9,048 bases of DNA from NCBI RefSeq assembly GCF_946222815.1, contig NZ_CAMJRK010000063.1, positions 1 through 9,048 on the forward strand, read 5' to 3'. The DNA comes from an uncultured Leuconostoc sp. GTDB lineage: Bacteria; Bacillota; Bacilli; Lactobacillales; Lactobacillaceae. Below, piece after piece: positions 1 through 5,522 of this stretch; positions within the stretch are counted from its first letter, which is position 1, and each line of letters starts with the position of its first letter. A model generated the notes under the pieces. The model did no database searches. It was not told the DNA's origin and worked only from the letters and a program-made list of their open reading frames with translations. Position numbers and translations under genes: made by a program.

Positions 1-36
1 TGTTTATACGAACATATCGGTAAAATACCTTATATA

Positions 37-45
37 ACTATACCA
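37..45 (-). promoter_or_regulatory. possible extended -10 promoter pointing out of the window
   Basis: Read on the minus strand this is TGGTATAGT, an extended -10 (TG-n-TATAAT with one mismatch) placed immediately downstream of the intrinsic terminator. It could start a new transcript for a gene beyond the left edge. No convincing -35 is present at the right distance, where the terminator stem lies, and the region is AT-rich, so chance matches are likely. Confidence 0.22.
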
Positions 46-46
46 G

Positions 47-72
47 AAAAAGCGCGAAATTTCGCGCTTTTC
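47..72 (-). terminator. intrinsic terminator closing the rsmE/membrane-protein unit
   Basis: A perfect 12-base palindrome (arms 48-59 and 60-71) contains the core GCGCG/CGCGC with an AAATTT centre. On the minus strand it ends in a TTTTTC tract, a standard rho-independent terminator about 40 bases after the stop codon at 113-115. The other strand also ends in TTTT, so it may work in both directions and also stop transcripts arriving from the left. Confidence 0.9.
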
Positions 73-112
73 ACAATATTGACAATCTATTTGGTAAAAG
101 TAGACCGATCAC

Positions 113-550
113 TTAAGACTTGAACCCACCATCAACCGGTAGTGAATAATCTTTTTCAGTAGCAGAAGTCAGCCCCTGAAAACCATTCTCTACTGGAATC
201 AGATTTTCATCAGGATCATCACGTGTATCACCAAAAAATGTAAATAAGCTAAGCACAATATAGAGCAAACTAAAATAGAAGCCATATTGCGTAGCCACAA
301 TGTTGAACCAAAATGTTGAAACACCAGAAAAAATAGCTGGTACAAGTAAAATTAGTAATGGCGAATAGCCATGTTTTCGAATGGCATAACCACCATATAA
401 TGTGAAACTGCCATTAATAACGAGATACAGCCAAATAACCTGATGAATTTCACGAAATCCCAATTGTTTCGCTAGAAGAGGTAAAACAAAGCCCAATAAG
501 ATGGCAATCAACCACTGATAACCGTAAAATTTGTTAAATGCTTTTTTCAT
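113..550 (-). CDS. small four-helix membrane protein of unknown function
   Basis: The 145-residue product is not a family I recognise. Four hydrophobic segments are visible at about residues 11-27, 36-56, 63-82 and 90-107. The positive N-terminus (MKKAFNKF) and the RKH loop at 58-60 suggest both ends face the cytoplasm. After the last helix comes a soluble tail of about 38 residues that begins very acidic (DTRDDPDEN, 108-116) and carries two similar motifs, IPVENGFQ (118-125) and LPVDGGFK (137-144). There is no signal peptide separate from helix 1 and no catalytic motif. The ATG start is supported by AAGGTGG six bases upstream. The gene follows rsmE after 57 bases, may have its own promoter (600-628), and ends before a strong terminator. 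It is clearly a gene by length, start site and membrane pattern; its role is unknown. Confidence 0.85.
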   Translation of the reverse strand: MKKAFNKFYGYQWLIAILLGFVLPLLAKQLGFREIHQVIWLYLVINGSFTLYGGYAIRKHGYSPLLILLVPAIFSGVSTFWFNIVATQYGFYFSLLYIVLSLFTFFGDTRDDPDENLIPVENGFQGLTSATEKDYSLPVDGGFKS

Positions 551-599
551 ATCTGACCACCTTTTAATTAAAAAAACAATGCGTAATTATGTAACATTT

Positions 600-628
600 A
601 GTATAAACTATTCATTTAACTCACGCAA
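600..628 (-). promoter_or_regulatory. candidate promoter for the membrane-protein gene
   Basis: On the minus strand TTGCGT (623-628) and TATACT (600-605) are separated by exactly 17 bases. The -10 matches consensus at five of six positions, the -35 at three of six. The -35 lies inside the last codons of rsmE. This would let the membrane protein be expressed separately from the methyltransferase genes; read-through from rsmE is equally possible because no terminator is seen in the gap. Confidence 0.4.
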
Positions 629-1351
629 GACACTAATGGCTGACAGTGCATACAAAGGCGCTGTTTCTGCCCGTAAAATTCTTGGTCCCAATCCAGCTGG
701 CTGATAGTCATAATGCATCAGCTCTTCAATTTCTAAACTTGTCAGCCCACCCTCTGGACCAAAAATAAGATTCACATCTGTATTTATAGGCATCTCATTA
801 ATTGATTTAACCAAAGTTGAAATTTCACCAGTACGAGCAGACTCTTCCCAAGCTACCAAACCAATTTGTTTCGGTAACTCAAGCACATTTTGCCAAGTTG
901 AAAATTTAACTTCTGGAATTAATAGCCGATGAGACTGCTCAGCAGCAGCTTGTGCAATTTTTTGTAACCGCACTATCTTTTTGGCTTGCTGCTTTTTCCA
1001 GTCAACCACTGTACGTGACATTTCCGCAAATATAATGCGATTGACCCCCAACTCAGTTGCTTTTTGTACAAGCCACTCGGAACGATCATTTTTGAGTGGT
1101 GACACAATAATTGTGACATCTATCGGTAATTCAACATTACTTTCTAGTCGTTCCTTAATTGTTAACGTGATTTTCGTTTCATCAATAGCTATAACTTCAC
1201 CAATGACAACTTTCAAATCAGCACTAACAAATTCTGCTTGTGAACCGACCCGTGCACGCAATACTTTGCCAAAATGATTAAAAACATCTTGGTCTCTCGT
1301 CAACGTTATATGTTCACTGTTAATTAAGTTTTTCAAAAAGTAGCGTTGCAT
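608..1351 (-). CDS. rsmE: 16S rRNA (uracil-1498-N3)-methyltransferase RsmE
   Basis: RsmE is a SAM-dependent SPOUT-class methyltransferase that methylates N3 of U1498 in 16S rRNA, near the decoding centre of the small subunit. The 247-residue product is of normal length. It has the N-terminal PUA-like region (about 1-70) followed by the knotted SPOUT domain. Family signatures are KATELGV (97-103), EQSHR (138-142), GPEGGLT (198-204, SAM-binding loop) and LGPRILRAETA (221-231, trefoil-knot segment). The ATG start lies two bases after the prmA stop, with the AAGGA ribosome binding site inside the last prmA codons, so the two are co-transcribed and probably translationally coupled. The prmA-rsmE pairing is common in Firmicutes. 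Nothing is missing from the active-site region. Confidence 0.97.
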   Translation of the reverse strand: MQRYFLKNLINSEHITLTRDQDVFNHFGKVLRARVGSQAEFVSADLKVVIGEVIAIDETKITLTIKERLESNVELPIDVTIIVSPLKNDRSEWLVQKATELGVNRIIFAEMSRTVVDWKKQQAKKIVRLQKIAQAAAEQSHRLLIPEVKFSTWQNVLELPKQIGLVAWEESARTGEISTLVKSINEMPINTDVNLIFGPEGGLTSLEIEELMHYDYQPAGLGPRILRAETAPLYALSAISVLRELNE

Positions 1352-1353
1352 GA

Positions 1354-2229
1354 TTATTTTTCCTTAATTTGTGTAATATAACTATGCCACTTACCCATTT
1401 GGGATTTTTGAATAATGTCATATCCATTAGTACGTAATTGTTCTTCAATATGCGGTGCAATAGCATCATAAATGCCTGACACTAAAAAATAACCTTTTGG
1501 TTTTAAACGAGAACGCGTTTGTGGAATTAACCTTTCAATAACATCTGCCAAAATATTTGCCACAATCAAATCAACTGGTTGTGTCTCAACATTTAATAGT
1601 AAATCACTTGTCACAACTTTTATATCTGCCGCAATCGGATTTAACATCAAGTTTTCTTTTGCAACTTTTACAGATATATCATCAATATCTGTCGCCAAAA
1701 CAGAGCTAACACCCAACAGTTTCGCTGCAACCGCTAAAACTCCAGAGCCTGTCCCAACATCAATCATTGATTCACCACCACGCACAACTGTTTCCAATGA
1801 TTGCATCATAAGTCGTGTTGTCTCATGAGTTCCTGTGCCAAAGGTTAATTGTGGATCCATAATAATTGGCATCTCGTCTGACTGTTGTGGCTCAAATGTT
1901 TCCCAGGATGGTACAACTGTCAAATGTCGCGTAATTCGCTGAGTATGATAATATTTTTTCCAGTTATTTTCCCAATCTGACTGAGATACATCGCTCAAAT
2001 TTATCGTTGCCGGTGACGGGTCTACTGATACTTTTAGTAATAATTTAAGTCGTGATTGGATTGTAGAAAGGATATTTGCTAATTGGTCATTATTTTCATA
2101 ATAAGCAATGACTGATATCCCATTTGTTTCATCAATTTGAACGCCATCAGCACCAACAGATATTAATAGGTCACATACGACCTCAACTGCCTCACTATTA
2201 GTATCAACTCTTACTGCTTGCCAATTCAT
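1354..2229 (-). CDS. prmA: ribosomal protein L11 methyltransferase PrmA
   Basis: PrmA transfers methyl groups from SAM to amino groups of ribosomal protein L11. The 291-residue length fits the family. The N-terminal L11-recognition domain covers about 1-65. A linker follows with the typical W.NNWKKYYHTQRI stretch (86-99), then the class I Rossmann methyltransferase domain. Visible motifs are DPQLTFGTGTHETT (125-138, family hallmark), DVGTGSG (157-163, SAM-binding motif I), the acidic ATDID segment (179-183) and NILADVI (225-231, catalytic motif, replacing NPPY of other methyltransferases). The start codon overlaps the stop of the upstream oxidoreductase as ATGA, with GAGGA six bases before it inside that gene. 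It sits between the oxidoreductase and rsmE in a tight unit. Confidence 0.97.
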   Translation of the reverse strand: MNWQAVRVDTNSEAVEVVCDLLISVGADGVQIDETNGISVIAYYENNDQLANILSTIQSRLKLLLKVSVDPSPATINLSDVSQSDWENNWKKYYHTQRITRHLTVVPSWETFEPQQSDEMPIIMDPQLTFGTGTHETTRLMMQSLETVVRGGESMIDVGTGSGVLAVAAKLLGVSSVLATDIDDISVKVAKENLMLNPIAADIKVVTSDLLLNVETQPVDLIVANILADVIERLIPQTRSRLKPKGYFLVSGIYDAIAPHIEEQLRTNGYDIIQKSQMGKWHSYITQIKEK

Positions 2230-3296
2230 AGTGATTCCTCATCATGTAAAATAACAACTTTTCCCATCATATGCCCACTTTCAACATCCTGAGTAGCTTG
2301 TTTAATATTGTCTACGGTAAGCCCTTTATAAGTTTTAGTGAGTGTGGATTGTATCACATTATTGTCTAATAATTCAGCTATTTTGTTTAATGCCTCACCT
2401 TGACTTGACATGTTAACGCCGTAATTACCCTTTGCAAACATAAATACCCAGTTGAACTGCGCACCAATATTTTTTAGTGGACCAATATCAACTGGCCCAC
2501 TAGTTTCCACAATCGACGCAATGCGACCGAACGGTTTGATGGTGGCTAATGCTAGTGCCCAATATTTATTGGTGTCTTGCAACATAGCAATATAGTCGAC
2601 TTTTTCATATTTTATTTGAACTAACTGCTCATGTAAATCTTGATGATAATCTAAAATATAATCGGCACCAAGCGATTTTACCCATGTCACAGATTCCGGA
2701 CGTGATGCCGTTGCAATGACTGTTAATCCTAAATATTTTGCTAATTGAATTAAAGTTGACCCAACACCACCAGCACCATTTAAAATAAAAATACTTTTAC
2801 CAATTCCCGCATTTTCAGTTACTTCTAAATTGAAAGATTGTAGAATTTCAACTGCAGTAATTGCTGTTAAAGGCATCGCAGCAGTTTCAGCTATACTTAG
2901 CTTAACTGGGGCATATCCTACAAGCGATTCATTGACGACTTGATATTGCGCATTAGCACCTTGGTTTATTTGCACACCTGCATAATATACTAAATCACCA
3001 ATTTCAAATTTTGAGACATCTTTACCCACCGCAACTACTTCACCAGTCGCGTCAAATCCAAGAATACGAAATTGCCCATTTTCTTTATACGTACGACGCA
3101 TTTTTGTATCAACAGGATTAATGGCACTGGCAAAAACTTTGACTAATAACTCATGACTATCAGGTGTCGGTTGCAAAATATTTTTTTCAATAAAAACATT
3201 TGGCTGGTCAATCGTTAGGGCATGTTCGAAACCAATTGCACGCATTTTATGACCGCCAAATGACCAATATTTTTTTATTTTTTCAAATAATGACAT
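2226..3296 (-). CDS. zinc-independent MDR-family oxidoreductase (quinone reductase / alcohol dehydrogenase-like)
   Basis: A 356-residue member of the medium-chain dehydrogenase/reductase superfamily, probably NAD(P)H-dependent and cytoplasmic; the substrate cannot be read from sequence. The N-terminal GroES-like domain contains ASAINPVDTKMR (56-67) and GFDATGEV (80-87). The Cys/His zinc ligands of classical alcohol dehydrogenases are absent, placing it with quinone reductase-like enzymes. The Rossmann domain begins at the nucleotide-binding motif GAGGVGS (174-180). The chosen ATG is preceded by AAGGAG with good spacing. It adds 17 residues (MSLFEKIKKYWSFGGHK) before MRAIGF, where many relatives of this family would be expected to start; that inner ATG (3243-3245) has no clear ribosome binding site, so the longer form is preferred. 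The gene overlaps prmA by 4 bases and is preceded by an inverted repeat. Confidence 0.9.
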   Translation of the reverse strand: MSLFEKIKKYWSFGGHKMRAIGFEHALTIDQPNVFIEKNILQPTPDSHELLVKVFASAINPVDTKMRRTYKENGQFRILGFDATGEVVAVGKDVSKFEIGDLVYYAGVQINQGANAQYQVVNESLVGYAPVKLSIAETAAMPLTAITAVEILQSFNLEVTENAGIGKSIFILNGAGGVGSTLIQLAKYLGLTVIATASRPESVTWVKSLGADYILDYHQDLHEQLVQIKYEKVDYIAMLQDTNKYWALALATIKPFGRIASIVETSGPVDIGPLKNIGAQFNWVFMFAKGNYGVNMSSQGEALNKIAELLDNNVIQSTLTKTYKGLTVDNIKQATQDVESGHMMGKVVILHDEESL

Positions 3297-3326
3297 ACTC
3301 GTCTCCTTATAATGTATCTTAAAATG

Positions 3327-3382
3327 CTGTTTTCAACATTGCTTTTGACAGGAATTAATTTCATTGCGCTGCTTGAAAACAG
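3327..3382. repeat. 10-bp perfect inverted repeat upstream of the oxidoreductase gene
   Basis: CTGTTTTCAA (3327-3336) and TTGAAAACAG (3373-3382) are exact reverse complements, 46 bp centre to centre, in the 109-base gap between lepA and the oxidoreductase. Each arm is itself nearly symmetric (TTG-n4-CAA with one mismatch), so the pair may be two operator sites. As RNA it would be a 10-bp stem with a 36-base loop and no U tract, so it is a poor terminator. No good promoter was found in the gap: TTGAAA has no well-spaced consensus -10. Confidence 0.5.
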
Positions 3383-3405
3383 TTCATTTAAATCACGGGA
3401 TAGGA

Positions 3406-5259
3406 TTAATTTCCACGTGCGTACTGCGTGTCATCATCTGTTTTTAATACTGCCATGAAAGCTTCTTGCGGCACCTCAACTGTACCAACTGACTTCATGC
3501 GCGCTTTACCACGTTTTTGTTTATCTAGTAATTTGGCACGGCGATCAGGATCGCCTGTATGGATTTTTGATGTCACGTCTTTACGGTAAGCTTTTATATT
3601 AGTACGTGCCAAAATTTTTGCACCAATGGCTGCTTGTACTGGAATTTCAAAATTTTGCCGTGGAATAATTTCTTTCAGTTTTGATGTAATAACACGGCCA
3701 CGTTCTGCAGCAAAATCACGGTGAACAATAAAGCTTAATGCATCAACTTTTTCAGAATTTAATAATATATCAATTTTAACGAGATCAGATTGACGATAAC
3801 CAAAAATTTCATAATCTAAAGATGCATATCCTCGTGTGCTTGATTTTAGTTTATCAAAGAAATCAAAAATTATTTCTGATAAAGGGATTTTATACTTCAC
3901 GTTCACACGTGTTTCATCTAAATATTCCATCGTATCAAAATCACCTCGTTTGCGTTGTGCAAGTTCCATCACAGCACCGACATAGTCATTTGGTACCATA
4001 ATTTGAGCATCAACATAAGGTTCTTCAATATATTTAATTTTTGAAACATCAGGCATTTCAGATGGATTTTCAATTTCAATGAGTTCGTCATCATTTGTCA
4101 TCACATGATATGTAACCGAAGGTGCAGTGGTCACCAAATCCAAGTCAAACTCGCGTTCCAAACGTTCTTGAACGACATCCATGTGCAATAAGCCAAGGAA
4201 ACCAACACGATAACCAAATCCTAAAGCTTGTGATGTTTCAGGTTCAAATGTTAGTGCTGCATCATTAAGTTGTAACTTTTCTAGTGCATCACGTAAATCT
4301 GTATACTTAGCATTATCAGATGGATATAGTCCAGAATAGACCATGGGTGTCATAGGCTTATAACCGGCTAATGGCTCACTAGCTGGATTCGTGACAGAAG
4401 TTATTGTATCACCAGAATGTGTTGTATGAATATCTTTGATTGCTGCTGTTAAGTAACCGACATCCCCAGCCATTAAATAATCACGTTTTTGAGCACTTGG
4501 TGACATGACACCAACCTCATTGACTTCATATTCTGCGCCAGTATTCATCATTCTAATCTTGTCACCTGGCTTAACTATGCCTTCACGTACTCGCATATTA
4601 ATCACAACGCCACGATAAGCATCATACGCTGAATCAAAAATCAACGCGCGCAATGGCGCTGTTAAATCACCTGTCGGTGCGGGTAAATCAACCACAATTT
4701 TTTCTAATAATTCAGGAATGCCTATCCCTTTTTTAGCTGAAGCCAATACTGCGTCCGATGCGTCAATACCAATCAAGTCTTCAATTTCTGCACGAACTTT
4801 TTCTGCATCAGCAGCAGGCAAATCAATTTTATTGATAACTGGCAAAATTTCTAGATCATTGTCTAATGCCAAATAAACGTTGGCAAGTGTCTGTGCTTCC
4901 ACACCTTGAGCTGCATCAACAACTAATATAGCCCCTTCAGCAGCAGCAAGCGCGCGCGATACTTCATAAGAGAAATCAACATGTCCTGGTGTATCGATTA
5001 AATGAAAAATGTAGGTTTCGCCATCGTTTGCATCGTAATGCACTTCGACTGCGTTTAATTTAATCGTAATGCCCCGTTCACGCTCTAAGTCCATAGTGTC
5101 AAGCAATTGATTTTGCATATCACGCTCAGCTACTGTGTGTGTCTGCTCTAGAATACGATCTGCAATCGTTGATTTTCCATGATCGATATGTGCCACAATT
5201 GAAAAATTGCGGATATGTCTTTGTCGTTCTTTAAGTTGTTCTAAGTTAATTTCTGTCAT
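3406..5259 (-). CDS. lepA: elongation factor 4 (LepA), ribosome-associated GTPase
   Basis: LepA/EF4 is a translational GTPase that acts on ribosomes, with reported roles in back-translocation and in initiation or 30S biogenesis. The 617 residues from this ATG match the family length. GTPase motifs are AHIDHGKS (23-30, G1), RGITIK (62-67, G2), DTPGH (89-93, G3), NKID (143-146, G4) and SAK (174-176, G5). Beta-barrel and EF-G-like domains follow, then the LepA-specific C-terminal domain ending VPQEAFMAVL. In that domain the usual CYGGDISRKRKLL is replaced by IHTGDPDRRAKLL (566-578). An in-frame TTG at 5272-5274 would add five residues (MRDKK). I chose the ATG because the protein then begins MTEINLEQLKERQ, as expected for LepA. 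Neither start has a recognisable Shine-Dalgarno; a 5-bp hairpin lies just upstream. No terminator follows the gene. Confidence 0.96.
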   Translation of the reverse strand: MTEINLEQLKERQRHIRNFSIVAHIDHGKSTIADRILEQTHTVAERDMQNQLLDTMDLERERGITIKLNAVEVHYDANDGETYIFHLIDTPGHVDFSYEVSRALAAAEGAILVVDAAQGVEAQTLANVYLALDNDLEILPVINKIDLPAADAEKVRAEIEDLIGIDASDAVLASAKKGIGIPELLEKIVVDLPAPTGDLTAPLRALIFDSAYDAYRGVVINMRVREGIVKPGDKIRMMNTGAEYEVNEVGVMSPSAQKRDYLMAGDVGYLTAAIKDIHTTHSGDTITSVTNPASEPLAGYKPMTPMVYSGLYPSDNAKYTDLRDALEKLQLNDAALTFEPETSQALGFGYRVGFLGLLHMDVVQERLEREFDLDLVTTAPSVTYHVMTNDDELIEIENPSEMPDVSKIKYIEEPYVDAQIMVPNDYVGAVMELAQRKRGDFDTMEYLDETRVNVKYKIPLSEIIFDFFDKLKSSTRGYASLDYEIFGYRQSDLVKIDILLNSEKVDALSFIVHRDFAAERGRVITSKLKEIIPRQNFEIPVQAAIGAKILARTNIKAYRKDVTSKIHTGDPDRRAKLLDKQKRGKARMKSVGTVEVPQEAFMAVLKTDDDTQYARGN

Positions 5260-5293
5260 TTTTTTATCACGCAAGGTATGCGTATACTTTCAA

Positions 5294-5334
5294 TTTTTCT
5301 ATCTAATCTATTTTATCATGAATAGACAGAAAAA
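5294..5334. repeat. 12-bp inverted repeat flanking the candidate lepA -10 element
   Basis: TTTTTCTATCTA (5294-5305) and TAGACAGAAAAA (5323-5334) pair at 11 of 12 positions as DNA. In minus-strand RNA all 12 pair, counting one G-U wobble. The 17-base centre holds most of an extended -10 promoter element, and the right arm overlaps the T tract of the preceding terminator. Neither strand ends the hairpin in a U tract, so it is not a terminator. A repressor-binding dyad over the promoter is one reading; a coincidence of AT-rich sequence is another. Confidence 0.4.
5310..5318 (-). promoter_or_regulatory. candidate extended -10 promoter for lepA
   Basis: On the minus strand TGATAAAAT is a TG-n extended -10 with five of six consensus positions in TAAAAT. 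It lies just downstream of the terminator and would start transcription near 5303, leaving a leader of about 44 bases before the lepA ATG. The -35 position, inside the terminator, matches poorly, which an extended -10 can tolerate. Confidence 0.4.
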
Positions 5335-5369
5335 ACGTGAGCCGAACCATTTCTGGTACTGCAACACGC
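5330..5369 (-). terminator. imperfect intrinsic terminator between glyS and lepA
   Basis: On the minus strand GCGTG (5365-5369) and CACG (5336-5339) close a long stem with several internal mismatches. An ACCA-GAAA-TGGT apex (5346-5357) tops it, and six T follow directly (5330-5335). It is the only terminator-like structure after glyS, about 155 bases beyond its stop codon. It is either the end of the glyQS transcript or, if the promoter at 5491-5519 is real, an attenuator in a lepA leader. The mismatched stem lowers confidence. Confidence 0.6.
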
Positions 5370-5406
5370 ATTATTGTTTGAAATAATTTAATTAACAGAT
5401 ATAATC

Positions 5407-5489
5407 ACTATTTTAAGTCTGGTAAATAGTAACGATTTGTAGTTTTCTAAAATGAATCTAAGCAACAGTTAGCACTATTATTCACTATT
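5407..5489. repeat. short CACTATT repeats in the glyS-lepA gap
   Basis: CACTATT occurs at 5406-5412, 5473-5479 and 5483-5489; the last two are exactly 10 bp apart, one helical turn. The first copy also forms a perfect 7-bp inverted repeat, ACTATTT (5407-5413) with AAATAGT (5424-5430). This is the only patterned sequence in the non-coding part of 5370-5522. It could be a binding site; such short AT-rich matches can arise by chance. Confidence 0.25.
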
Positions 5490-5490
5490 G

Positions 5491-5519
5491 TTTATGTCAT
5501 CGATTAATTTTATAGTCAA
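5491..5519 (-). promoter_or_regulatory. possible distal lepA promoter just after glyS
   Basis: On the minus strand TTGACT (5514-5519) is followed after 17 bases by CATAAA (5491-5496), matching consensus at five and four of six positions. If active it would give a lepA leader of more than 200 bases that passes through the CACTATT repeats and the terminator-like hairpin. Confidence 0.28.
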
Positions 5520-5522
5520 AAA

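Noticed and set aside
79..84. Plus-strand TTGACA near the left edge
   Set aside because: No TATAAT-like element follows at suitable spacing, and no plus-strand gene lies downstream.
981..1277. 98-codon open frame on the plus strand inside rsmE
   Set aside because: It is antisense to well-supported rsmE codons, has no ribosome binding site and a low-complexity Ser/Thr-rich product.
3345..3350. Plus-strand TTGACA as a possible -35
   Set aside because: No -10 lies 16-18 bases downstream, and it would point into the 3' end of lepA on the opposite strand.
5272..5274. TTG as the lepA start, giving 622 residues
   Set aside because: The added MRDKK is unlike LepA N-termini, and no ribosome binding site precedes it. 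ATG at 5257-5259 is preferred, though the choice is not certain.
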